Shown here in pieces: positions 1 to 10,740 of a stretch of 64,000 bases of DNA. A model generated the notes under the pieces. That model made no database searches, was not told the origin of the DNA, and worked only from the letters and a program-made list of their open reading frames with translations. Position 1 is the first letter of the stretch. Each line of letters starts with the position of its first letter. Source of the stretch: Papaver somniferum (taxonomy: Eukaryota; Streptophyta; Magnoliopsida; Ranunculales; Papaveraceae); contig NC_039364.1 in NCBI RefSeq assembly GCF_003573695.1, positions 235,779,656-235,843,655 of the forward strand. The letters run 5' to 3'. Position numbers and translations under genes: made by a program.

Positions 1-169
1 CTAGAAGACTTGTTTCCCAAGTTGCTTGCACATTAAGTTTATTTAAAATTAGGGTTACATAACAATATAAATACATGTACCCTAAACCCTAAAGAGATAT
101 GGAATCCTAGGTTAGCCAACCCGAAGATGTATCATGATCATCAATAAAATCACTTCCTATGGGATTCCT
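1..169. other. Unassigned flank, no gene seen
   Basis: AT-rich non-coding sequence with a telomere-like aaaccctaaa run near 83. Without the solo LTR that follows, it is continuous with the sequence after 758. Confidence 0.5.
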
Positions 170-758
170 TGTTGGTATTATGCTGATGTATTTCAAAATA
201 CATTATAGATAGTTATGGTTGATAACTACTTTAAAGGTAGTTATGACACCAACAAGTGTTTGGATGGATTGGTACAGAGAAGAGTAAGGGACATATCTTT
301 TTGGTGAACTGTTGTGTTGGTTGATTGAATCCTATGAAGATGTTCTATTAGATTGCATCCCTTGAAACACATCGGTCCAAAGCATTACGACTTTTGGTTA
401 GGCGTCTTTTCGGTATCTATATATAGGTAGAGCAATTGATCTACCTAATGAGAATTCTTTCTGTCAATCTAATTCTCCCTCTGATCTTTGTACAAGTATT
501 ACTGTATTGACTTGTGTCTATGCTTGCAGTGCATAAACATTGTGTTTATAGTAAAACTGACTTCTTATTGTTCACAAGAATCCAGTGTAAGAGAGTGCAC
601 TCTTACCGGATTATGATTGTTGAATCCTGGAGAATAGACGCCGTTATACCGTGTTGCACCTTGTGGGGCGAAATCTATTCTTAAGGACAGTGATTATATC
701 ACGCCTCAGTCTGCTCCAGTTCGCATATTATAGCATCCATTGCATTACATTTCCAACA
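170..758. mobile_element. Solo LTR, Copia type
   Basis: A 589-bp block begins TGTTGGTATT and ends TTTCCAACA, the TG..CA ends and TGTTGG/CCAACA borders common in plant Copia LTRs. It is flanked by an exact 5-bp target-site duplication, TTCCT at 165-169 and 759-763. No internal region or second LTR adjoins it, so it is read as a solo LTR left by LTR-LTR recombination. Orientation cannot be set because there is no PBS or coding region. Confidence 0.85.
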
Positions 759-883
759 TTCCTCCGTGGATTTAGGCACAACTTGCCGAACCACGTTAAA
801 TTTTTTGTCTCCAGTCTATGTTTACTTCTTTTTCTAGCCCTAATTATTTTGTATCACCATCATCAAATCATTGTGTTTAGTGC
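759..883. repeat. Probable end of an older LTR
   Basis: The text ccgtggatttaggc..ccgaaccacgtt resembles the R/U5 end of plant LTRs; a related phrase, ccgtggatgtaggcc..ccgaaccacgt, lies in the Gypsy LTRs at about 36990 and 49110. Borders were not found. It may be what truncates the LRR gene that follows. Confidence 0.35.
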
Positions 884-1612
884 CTAGAAATAATTTTGGG
901 TACAAACAATAGGTTCAGCCCAGTTCGTGTGGAACACTGAAGAAGCCACAGATAAATCAACACCCGTTAAGTTTAGAACCTTAAGATTGGTTAACCCCTC
1001 TTAACCAACTTATATCAGTTGAAGAAACATAACTAGTAGGCAAATAAGAAGTAAAATAATTATATGATTCTTTTAATGTTGAGATGCTATATGAGAATGA
1101 TGAGAAATCAAATATCATAGATGAGCACGATATATCAAGGTACTGCAAAGCAGATAGATTTTCAAACTGGTTCTTAATAGGACTTGAAAACATCGAATTT
1201 GACAGATTAAGGTAAACAAGGTTTCTGAGTTTAGAAAAGTCGTTATGGATTTTGGAGTAGTCGAAACTGTTGTAGCTTAAGTCAAGATGGTTGAGATAAA
1301 CAAGATCAAAGAGGGAAGGAGAAATTGTACCATTAAGTGCATCAGATGGCTCAGACGATGTTGAAATGACAGCCGAATAAAGATTGCGCATAAACTTGTC
1401 CGGTCTTGGGTTCCGCAGGTCGACCTTTATGACATGTAAACTGTCATCAGAGCAATGAATTCCCTTCCAGTTGCAGCAATTAAACGGCCTGAAGGGTCAG
1501 AGAGAAACGCTTTGAAGCTTAAAAGTGTTGTTCTCTCATTGTCATGGCAGCATTGAACTATGACATGCAATCGAGCAAAGAGCAAAAGAAGAAAAAAGGT
1601 GATAAATTTCAT
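884..1612 (-). pseudogene. LRR receptor-like protein, truncated and frameshifted
   Basis: The N-terminal part of a plant LRR receptor-like protein (RLP), a class of membrane receptor acting in defence or development. The start at 1612 opens a hydrophobic signal peptide of about 20 residues, then the LRR N-terminal cap (CHDNERTTLLSFKAFLSDPSGRL). A frameshift at about 1481, with loss of a few residues, moves the frame to NCCNWKGIHC..VIKVDLRN, the second half of the cap. LRRs follow (LNHLDLSYNSFD, LVYLNLSNSMF, LQYLDIS) up to DISWLRG. A second frameshift near 983 moves to KVLNLTGVDLS..NWAEP, and a TAG stop is reached at 884-886. Typical RLPs have 20 or more LRRs, a transmembrane helix and a short tail; here only about five repeats remain. 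Family assignment is firm; function is lost. Confidence 0.85.
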
Positions 1613-2277
1613 GTCTGTCTTGCTAGCTAGATTTTTTTTTTTTGATAATCAGTTCTTGTTTTTAGTTTTTAATAAAAGATCTGCTCTTGAGTTGGAGTTT
1701 TTATAAAAGTGAATTATATGCGAAGGTAAAGGTGGAGTGTGATATATAGCTGATCATGACAGTTGACAAAGGGAGTCGAGCTAGAGAATAAAACGCATAT
1801 TGAAATGAATGAAACGTAGACTAATTATCATTCAGAAATTGCTCTTTTTACGTACGGTTTCTGAATAACTAAGTAGACATCGGAATCACTTGGTAAATGG
1901 TGAAAGATACGGTTTATAGTAGTAATGAGTATTAAGAAGAATCTGCTCAAGGAATGAACTAAGATTCCTTAAAGGAAAAATGAGAAAGTAGTTGAGAATT
2001 TATTTTGCAATTTCATCTCAGGACTCGAAGGACATTGACATTATAGACAAGTCGTTGAGAATTTATTGTGCATTGCGGGGAGTACTTTTCATGTCATTAA
2101 GGTCGAGGGGAGTACTGAACCTCCCATTGAAAGGAGTTAGGTACTGATAAGATGACTACTATTTTTGTAACAAACTCTACTAGCCTTCTAGTTTGTTTCC
2201 GCACTCAATATATTCCACATGTATCTTCTTCACCTGCGAGCGACATCACTGTTGTTGAGACTTTCACTGTTCTGTAC
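1613..2277. other. Upstream of the LRR fragment; no gene
   Basis: No coding signal. The part from about 2040 belongs to the duplicated block described at 2040-3150. Confidence 0.5.
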
Positions 2278-2448
2278 CTAGATGTAGTAACCTAACTATC
2301 TTGTCCACTGTCAGTGTAGTAGAGTCATTAAAAACGCATAGTTCATTATCATGTTTAGCAACTGGTACAGCCCTTGAATTCAGATCCGCATCCACCAGTA
2401 AGACGCGGCCATGTATGTAAGGTGCAAATTTTGGAACGTTTCCTTCAA
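2278..2448 (-). pseudogene. Unknown protein exon, copy 1
   Basis: An exon-like stretch entered after an acceptor (ttactgttgcag) and ending at a donor (ctag|gtacag). It reads VEGNVPKFAPYIHGRVLLVDAD.. and ends ..LTVDKIVRLLHL. I do not recognise the family. Protein-like conservation against the second copy (GRVLLVDADL / GRLFLVDADL) supports real coding origin. No neighbouring exons were found, so it is read as an orphan fragment. Confidence 0.4.
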
Positions 2449-2933
2449 CTGCAACAGTAAATTGGATTAGAAATTTAGAACCAGGGACCATTTTTTGTCA
2501 TCATCATCGATGTCATAAACAAAATTTTTATTCAGAGAATCGATTCATACTAAAGACCTCTTTTCTTATATATAGTACGCCCTCCGTTCAACAAAAGCCT
2601 GTTGGTTTAGCATATTTGTAAGTCAACATTTGTTTAATTAAGGATCCAGAGGTTACTTGATACTGCGACGTCTTACATTAAGATATGATCTGCAACCGTA
2701 GTTGAGAATTTATTGTGCACAACAACCTCTGTCTCTGACATAGACGTAGTTTCTTATCATGCTTTTCATATCATAAAGGTCGAGGGGGAGTACTGAACCT
2801 CTTATTGAAGGGAATTAGGTATTTGTAACAAACTCTACTAGCCTTCTAGTCTGTTTATGCACTATATATTCCACATGTGTCTTCCTCACCTGCAAACAAC
2901 ATCACTGTTTTTGAGACTTTTACTGTTCTCTAC

Positions 2934-3091
2934 CTAGATGTAGTGACCTTACTATGTCGTCCTCTGTCGGTGTAGTAGAGTCATTAAAACGCATAGTTCA
3001 AATTCAGCAACTTGACGAGCCTTCAGATCAGCATCCACCAGAAAGAGACGGCCATGGATGTAAGTTGCAAACTCTGAAATGTTTCTTTCAA
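2934..3091 (-). pseudogene. Unknown protein exon, copy 2
   Basis: Second copy of the exon at 2278-2448, with the acceptor tattgttgcag and a donor-like ctag|gtagag. It reads VERNISEFATYIHGRLFLVDAD, then lost about 13 bases relative to copy 1, which shifts the frame in the second half. Confidence 0.4.
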
Positions 3092-3151
3092 CTGCAACAA
3101 TATATATAATTGGATTAAAAATTTGGAACCAAACGACCACTTCTTTGTCCT

Positions 3152-4269
3152 GATCATCGAAATAGTGGGAAGTCTTACATTAAGATATGATCTAAGGGAG
3201 AGTGAAGACAGACAGACAGACAGAGATGTATTTTACGGAGGAAGTGCATGTCTTTTTGAATCCTGCAACCGTGTGTGTGTGTTTTGCCCCATTATAATTG
3301 CGTCTTTGACTAGATTGAAAGGAACCGATCGACGCATCTTTAACTAGATTGCAATGAATCGTCACATTGGAATTAATTAATGGTGTACGTGTTAAAATGG
3401 ACCGAATTTTTTGGGAAGTTCGAAGTTCAATCACAAGGAAGGTAGTACGACAAAACTATGAAAATAAAATGAAACAAAGTTTCAGGACCCGCAGTTTCGA
3501 ATAGTGAGTTTCCAGACCGAAAATAGATTTTGATGATCGTGGTGCATGGGTTGGGAAATATCTATCAGTCTTAGTCAGTCATCGTTGACTAGACTTTTAT
3601 CTAGTCCAGCTTTTCGTAGACAATAGCCGGCCAAATAGTGAAGGAAACCGAATGACTTTTGTTGTTGGCGTTGGAACTGGATTGTGGGGTTTTGTTTGGG
3701 TTTTGCTTCTGCTTCTGCTTCTTAACAAAAAAAAAATGGTGGTTGTGATTTTGAACTGACAAGGGATTTACGAATTGCATATATGGTAGATGAATTCTAC
3801 CATACGCAGGGGTGACACTTTGTTAGTGTAAGAGTTATATAATGCTGTAAGTTTGTTGTAGGGCAACTAATAAATTTGGCAAATGTAATGCAATTATTGA
3901 TAGGCTTAGAAGACTTTTGGGATTGAAATAAATTGAGTTAACATTTCTTTTCTTTTTTTGGAACTGGAAGATTGTATTAAAAGAAAAAAGTATTAGTATG
4001 TACAAAAGAGAGAGAGCTATCAGAGAGAAGGAAATCTCGATATCAAGCACTGGACAGAAAGTAAAATGAACAAACCACTAAAAATAGCAATAAAAAATAG
4101 ACAATTTCACGGCATCATGACTTGTCATACTCTACAGTCTACACATAGAAGAAGGTTACATGTGACAGAATTTTCAACAAGTTTGTTTATTAATTTGAAT
4201 TCAAGACTCCATAGTACGGCAAAACATACAAATAACTTCGAATTCATCAATCCATGATGCATAATAATT
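3152..4269. other. Intergenic; no gene seen
   Basis: Short open frames have no protein-like character. A small (gaca)n run lies near 3208-3226. The stretch lies 3' of the heme oxygenase gene and may hold its 3' UTR next to 4269. Confidence 0.5.
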
Positions 4270-5206
4270 TCAAGATATTATAAGTTTCATGATGTCTTCA
4301 GAGTACTTGAATGATATTTCAGTTTCTTCCAAGCACTGATCTTTCTCTTCCCTGGTCCAGCTCTGTTCCAGGGACATAACACATGAAATATATTAGGTTA
4401 ATCATTAATTCGTAACCTACTGATTCTTTAAACAATCCCATGAACAAAAGATTTTTACTTACTTCAGTGACTTTGTTTAGCTTCTCTCTAGCATTCTGTA
4501 GTAGTTCCGAAATCTCCCCATTATTCCACTTGTAGAATTCCAACTCCTTGTTCTCAAGTATCTTTTCAGATGCCTGAACCTGATAAAAAAGAAACATAAA
4601 GCAACTCTATATATGTAGCTACACTTGAATCTGTTTCTGTTTCATTATCATATGCATTCATATAGTACGTACCCTTTTACCAACCATTCGACCACCGGTT
4701 GCGAGCCCGAAGTAAATGTTGTAGAAATGGCAAAAGATTGCTTTAGGATTCTTCACTGCTATTTCCTCGAGATAGGATGCATATGAAATCCCAGAGGTTG
4801 TTGGTGATGGAATTTGAATTCCCATCACTTCTTTAAACCACTCCAAATCGTTTGCTAATGCTCCCGACCTTTCTAATCCTGTATTTCTCAGCTCTGCATC
4901 TACGTGCAATAGAAAAGACAAATTATATGTGAACATTTAACATATTTAGTTCGGGGGTTATTGAATCATAAACAAATTTCCAATGAGGAGTTTATTGCAT
5001 ATTAACTTACAAGAAGAATAGTCTGCATTCATGACGATTTTCTCAAGTGCATCGTAAACAACTTTGCTATAAACTAGAAACTTAACATACCCACTTAATG
5101 AAGGCTTCATTTTCATCAAAATTTGGGCCATTGTGTCGTTATTGTCCCCTTTTCTCGATGGATCTTTTACGTGTAATTTCATTGCTACAGATCGTAGTTC
5201 CTCTGA
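4270..5206 (-). CDS. Heme oxygenase (HO1/HY1-like), four exons seen
   Basis: Heme oxygenase opens heme to biliverdin in plastids, the first step of phytochrome chromophore synthesis. Exons on the minus strand: about 5206-5011 ([23 protein letters not shown]), 4899-4673 ([37 protein letters not shown]), 4579-4463 ([26 protein letters not shown]) and 4362-4270 ([21 protein letters not shown], stop TGA). All three introns have GT..AG ends and keep the frame. The proximal heme-ligand His (MKLHVKD) and the distal-helix GGRMVG are present, so the catalytic core looks intact. The plastid transit peptide should lie upstream, but the frame there is one base off (see 5207-5495). Either exon 1 is elsewhere or the 5' end is broken. 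Family firm; functionality uncertain. Confidence 0.85.
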
Positions 5207-5495
5207 ATGTCATTTGTTTCTGCTTATGATCATCATTTTTGTTCATATTATCTGATCCAATCACAACATGGGATATTGATGGCATATGTGAAATTCTCCC
5301 TTGACTATCATTCTTACTCTCCCATCGAGTAAAATGATTCAGTTTTAACGAAAATGATGACTTATAGAAACCATGACGGGTTAGATCATGAGAAACATAA
5401 GTGATGCTACAAAAAACCTGAGAAAAGGCCACTAAAATCTGACAACAGCTCAAAAAAATTATTTGCCAAAGGCTTTCGGAACTAGTCAAAGTCAA
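5207..5495 (-). other. Possible N-terminal region of the heme oxygenase, out of frame
   Basis: An open frame rich in Ser, His and Lys (SHDLTRHGFYKSSFSLKLNH.., ending [10 protein letters not shown]) joins the heme oxygenase exon without an intron but is one base out of frame with [11 protein letters not shown]. Plant HO transit peptides are Ser-rich and poorly conserved, so this could be the original leader with a one-base shift at about 5206, or intron sequence whose acceptor is gacattcag. Confidence 0.3.
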
Positions 5496-5850
5496 CTATT
5501 AGTTCCCATATGCTTCGGCAACAAATTGATCGCAACTACTGTTGTTAATAGTTTCTGAACTCTTTAGCAACAAACATATGCCAACAACATGAGATAAGCT
5601 AGTAGCCTAACACTTCCGAAACTAGGAAAAGGCTACTCTAGTTCCTGTATATTTTGGCAAAATGTTAACGGAAACTCCAGTTTTCATTTGTTTCCAAAAT
5701 CTTTAGCAACAAATGTAGGCCAACTACGTAAAATACGCTTGTAGCCTAATTCTTTCGAAACTAAACGAAGGAAACTTCTAGAACTGCTAGTTCCTAAATA
5801 CTCAGGAAACAATTTAATCGCAATACTATTTCCAGTAGTTTCTAAACACA
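5475..5850. repeat. Degenerate tandem repeat, period about 140 bp
   Basis: Cores ttcggaactag, ttccgaaactag and tttcgaaactaa recur at about 5475, 5608 and 5754, each followed by ctagttcc..gcaacaaa..agtttc. About 2.7 degenerate units. This could be subterminal repeat of a DNA transposon; no terminal inverted repeats were found. Confidence 0.5.
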
Positions 5851-7472
5851 AAACCAAGTAGATTATGTGGTGGACTTGAACTTCGTCCTTTGTGGGTGCA
5901 AGTCTGACATCAAACATTCTCGAACGGGAACATGAAAACTCGTTCAAATCAATGTTTTGCTTCACTATGATCAAATGCTTGGATGCACAAACTATAAATT
6001 TTTTTACATGAGTCGACTAAATCGACAGTAATATAAACCGAACTCTTTTACAAATTCAACAACGCATATCATTCCAGTCAAAATCTGAAACTATTAACAC
6101 TCAATAATTTCAAAAGTAAAACCCAAGTTCTTCCGTATCCTTGCCTTCTCCATTGTTGGCAACTGACCCTTTCAACAGTGAAAAAGCTAATTGTTCAGCA
6201 AAGTATTTTCAAGAATTACAACAAAATTGCATATAGTTCTTGTACAAAAACATTACCCATAAAAGGGGTTATCAAAAGAACACTCCTGCTTAAAGATTGG
6301 ATCCTCCTGAAAGGGGAGAATACATAAATTCAACTTGCTTGCGACTCTTAGAGAAGCCTTCTCTGCATACTTTGTCGGTAATGGTTTTCGTCGAGACTAT
6401 TTTGTGAGTGTCAACTAGTGCAGTTTTTGTGAGCTCCATGCCCCTCTCCCTTTTATTTTGTTGCTCATAGAGAATATCATTGGCCTACCCTCCTGCGAAC
6501 ACAATCGACCAATTAAAGAAGTTAAGACCAGACAATGTCTGAAGAAAAGCCTCTGAATTGGCCCATCTCTTTCTTGATTCTTATGTTACCGGATTTTATG
6601 TGTTATCAAACATACTGTTATCGATACAACAGTTTTAACTTAAAACTCTTATGTTTTTTAACAAGGAAATTCTCATTCAAAATATTAGAAGAGACTGCGT
6701 AACATTTTTACAAGTCAGTCGAGAGCCAATAAACTAAAAACAAGTGGCAAACAGATGTAGATCAAAGTAAAGAAAGAACCTCGTAGAAGTGGCAAACCGA
6801 TGTAGATCAAAGTAAAGCAAGAACCTCGTAGGAGAGGCAAAAATAAGGGTTGACATACGACCTTATGAAGTCACTGGGGACTCTCCGCACAGGACTCCGT
6901 CGCAAGAGCCAATTAACAAATCATAAACTACTCTTGAAACCTTGCTATTTGATTATTCATCATATTCAGGCTTATATACCACAATACTGTCCGTGTATTC
7001 TGACCAAGAATCCACGCTATGTAAATATCGATGTTAATCACTTACAAATGTCAGGTGAATTGAGAAACTAGGAAGGGCAGCATTGTATAACATGCGATGG
7101 CGGCCAAATGTAAGAGCCAAACATGATAATTGGTTAAGTACATTTCCATGTACGGACCTTATAATGGACATATCAGTCACACAATCCTTCAACACAAAGA
7201 AGGAAATCAAAACACAAACAAAATTTGGAGTACTGACATGTAATCAAAAATTGTGCGAAAGATACAATTAAGACTTTGTATCACTAATACTAAATAAAGG
7301 GGATTTTTATCAGAAGCATGAGTTGGTTGGTTATCAGATCAATTGGTCCTCCATCTAATCTATAGTCTATACAAATGTTTCTGGTGGCTTATAAATTCTA
7401 TGAAGAGCTTATCATACAATCGCATAATTCTCTGTGCGTGCCACAACAAAATACAGTTAGCGTAACTTGTAC
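5851..7472. other. No supported gene; one 49-codon frame
   Basis: Mostly non-coding. A minus-strand frame 6439-6290 (MELTKTALVDTHKIVS..) is protein-like in composition but matches no family I know. Two near-identical short segments, gtggcaaaccgatgtagatc and its variant, lie at about 6743 and 6790. Confidence 0.4.
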
Positions 7473-7574
7473 CTGCAGAATGGACATGTGACCAATATTC
7501 TTTCACCAGTTGACTAAACAACGATCCGTCCTTCTCCATCAACTTGATTGCTTCATCGTACTCCATTATTTTAC
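7473..7574 (-). pseudogene. Last conserved exon of an ABCC (MRP-type) transporter
   Basis: A 102-base exon between an acceptor (attatcctacag) and a donor (ctgcag|gtacaag) reads GKIMEYDEAIKLMEKDGSLF..LVKEYWSH. This is the C-terminal tail after the second nucleotide-binding domain of plant ABCC transporters (GK.VEYDEP..L...GSLF..LV.EYWS). No Walker A, signature or Walker B exon is visible upstream. It is therefore taken as an isolated gene fragment; a distant intact gene with very long introns cannot be ruled out. Confidence 0.65.
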
Positions 7575-9720
7575 CTGTAGGATAATAAATAACACTTAAA
7601 CTCTCCATTTTTAAGCACTATGAAATTCATTTTTCAGGGTCTGATTTTAGTCTTAGGATAAAATGGAACAATATTTAGTCTAATCCATTCATCTGCAAGT
7701 CATTGATTACCAGATACATCTGAACTATTCCACATTTTCCACAAACTACCAGATCGACCTCCAATCAACCTTTAGGTTACTGTCAAACCTAAGACAACGA
7801 GATCTATAAAAATCCCAAAGGAAAACCCCCAAAGAATCTTTGTAACAAAAAGTACTATAACCCCAAATACCCAATCCACATATCAATATGATTATTAGTT
7901 ATTAAGCCAGTAAATTTCTCGTATAGTCCACAATTCACGAATTCTGCACATTGAATCTGTAAATTTTCTGGTGGAAAACCAAAAGTTAGGTTCAAATTAT
8001 GAACCAAACAACTCTAGATATTGGGAGGAAGTAGGACCTCTCTTAGCAAGATAGGTTCCAAATCTCTTTAAGGTGAGTAGAATCATGGACATTCATAGAT
8101 TTATAAATTTCAAAATTTATCAGAAGATGATTTCAAAATATACCAACTATATAAATAGTACAAAATGCAAACTGTGTATATTTTTTGCTCTCAATTCCTA
8201 GACAAAGCTTCAACCACATATTAATTCTGAATGCAATCATCTACTCAACTATAAACAAAAATGCATAATTGTAGAAAATTAACATCAATCCCATTAAACT
8301 ATTAATCAAAAAAGAGTTTGATAAGTGAGTTAAAAGAGACTGTTCCAAGAAATAGGAAATGTAGCTGAGACAAATTAATATCGAGCTTTCAATAATTTCA
8401 CTTTTGAAATGGATTGGAGATCAGATATCTCTACTTACACGCAGATTTCTTAGTTCAAACCAGAGCCCCATCTTTTTCACCACGATAACTACTGTTGAGA
8501 AAGCAATCCATCACATTCACAAGTGAGACATTATCTCAAACAGTTAAGAGGTATCAAAGTGATGACAAAGATTAGCTCAAACGAGAGGGGAAAAGAAAGA
8601 CAATAAGAAAATTACCACAAACTGGTGATTATTTCAGACTTCCAGTTGCTGATGGATACCCAAACGTCCAAATCCTTCAAACGAACAAAAACTCACGCCT
8701 GCACCAAAATAAAAACCCAATTAGCAAATCAATTTATTTTCTTTCGATGAATACAAGACTCAAATAGTAAGGAATCGTACGAAATTAGAAAAACAAAGAT
8801 GTAATCCCCACCTAAGCTTCAAAAGATTGAATCTATATAAAACGTATTTCAAGTAAATAGATGAACATATCAAGCTTACTTACCAGATTAATAGATTTGT
8901 GCAGTTACAATCCGATGAACTCTAATTTCCTTAATTAGATCGAAAAATTGTAATTTGTAAATGATTTGACTATGAACCGTTTTACGGGTTATACAGATTA
9001 CCGCATACTGATCACTAATATGAGGTTAAAGATTTGACTGGGAAATCATAATTCAGTCACCAACATGCCCTAAAGCTTTGATGTGGATTCTATGTTTATG
9101 AGGGGAATCCTTTTGTGGGTTTTTAATGGGAAGAAACTCGTTGTTGTTGACGATGATTTCTTTTTCTCGAACAAAAATCATTCAAATGAAGATTCGAAGA
9201 TGGGGTTTCGGTTTAGGGTAGAGTTTGGTGAGAGAAAATTATCTTTTGGTGGTGAATGGTATGAACTATGAAATTCCGTTTGTGGGTTTTGTTACAGCTT
9301 TGAGTCGAAATAACACGAAGTAGAAAAATTATAGGCAAAGATGCAGCTAGGGTTCCAGTAAAGGGAAAAGAATCCTATGACAAAATTTGGTTGAAATGTC
9401 GCGGGAATTTGGGCGCCAAAACTTAGTTATTCCCGCCAACAAAGATTGCAATTGTGAAACACCTTGACCAGTGCATAAGGATCGATGACTTGTCATAGTT
9501 TGTTGTCGTTAGATTTGAAAGAGATGGGACGAGATATGAAAAGATACGAAGGGATTAGTGAAAAAGTTTTTGGTGGGAATTTAGAGCGCCAATTTTATGT
9601 GAATATGTAATGTAAAATGGATCCAATTTCCTCTACCCGCTCCGTTTTAATTCTGATATAGGCATCGTAATGTAAATGCGTATGCTTTTGAAATAAAAAG
9701 GTAAAAATATACACAGGTCA
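7575..9720. other. Intergenic; no gene seen
   Basis: AT-rich sequence without frames of protein-like composition. A 62-codon plus frame at 9083-9271 lacks family resemblance. Confidence 0.5.
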
Positions 9721-10329
9721 ATTATATTTGTGATCCATATTTTGTTGGAAAATGAGTTCAAATAAAGGATGAAATAAACACAAAGAAATTGTTGTACTCT
9801 AGACTTTCAAGGCTCGAATAGATTTCTTTTAGACGATTATTTCTACCCTCTCAATATCAATTGGAGATTGCAACAGGTATGCGAAATAATGCCTTCGGGA
9901 TACAATGAAAGCCCAACAACAGAGAAATTGGATTCAAGGTTTGCACCCCTTGACCCAACCAAGAACACACGAGAGAGGTTTCTGATGATGCTTTAGAAAA
10001 AGAGGAAAACAAGTTGAATTGATTGTTTATAAAAATGGGAGAATACCTTCACTACTTATAGGGATATTCATGCCTATTGGAGATACCTCTTCACTTCCAA
10101 AAGACACATAAGGTGTCTATTGGGAATGGTTGTGTCTTTTATGAACCATCACACCTATTAAAGGTGTCTCTTCATCTCCAACTAACATCCATTGTGTTTA
10201 TCCATCACATAACACTTCCCCGTCATAGCGGCGAACCAAAACAGAAAACCATTTTAGTTTCTAAGATATTGAAAATATCCAACATATTTATGGATTGGTC
10301 AAGAGAATAAAGTGGGGTTGGTATGCTAC
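9721..10329. other. LTR-like non-coding sequence
   Basis: A TGTTGGAAAATG start at about 9743 and the text ggagatacctcttcacttcc..gtgtctttta..ccatcacataacacttcccc resemble the promoter part of plant Copia LTRs. A matching CCAACA end and target-site duplication were not found. Confidence 0.3.
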
Positions 10330-10740
10330 CAAATAAAATTGACGGGATTAAGTGAAGACTGTTGATGGATAGCAAGAAAAGTCTATTAATGGATAACATG
10401 AAAATTCGAAGGGATCCAAGTGAAATTGAGCAAAGTCAAGTGACGTTGGGTGATATTGATAATTAACCAAAGAAATCGATGAAATACAGGTGAAGTCGGT
10501 GAAATTGAGTAAAACTAATGGACATTCAGTGAAATAGAGGGATAGTCGAGGAAATGGAAGGAATCCCGATGAAAACGAGTAAGGTCAAGTGATATTGTAT
10601 AAGCTTGATGGATAACGGGCAACATGAGCGTGGTCGATGGACATCCGGTGAAATTGGTGCATCACCGGAGAAACAAATGAAATACGAGTGTAATTCAATG
10701 AGGAGTTTCAAGAATTCGTTGAAATATACCGACTCAAAAA
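10330..10740. repeat. Purine-rich degenerate repeat on a GTGAAAT core
   Basis: At least ten variants of gtgaaat(t/a)ga, gatgaaatac or ggtgaagt, spaced about 20-40 bases, with agtcaagtga and gatggataac between them. The strand is strikingly A/G-rich. No coding function is apparent. Confidence 0.5.

Larger units (their letters stand above)
2040..3150. repeat. Direct duplication of a 0.45-kb exon-bearing segment
   Basis: Two diverged direct copies, about 2040-2500 and 2703-3150. They share gttgagaatttattgtgca, ggtcgagg..gagtactgaacct, gtaacaaactctactagcc, ttccacatgt, and cattaaa(a)acgcatagttca in the same order. Each copy carries one exon on the minus strand. Several indels separate the copies, so the duplication is not recent. 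Confidence 0.75.
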
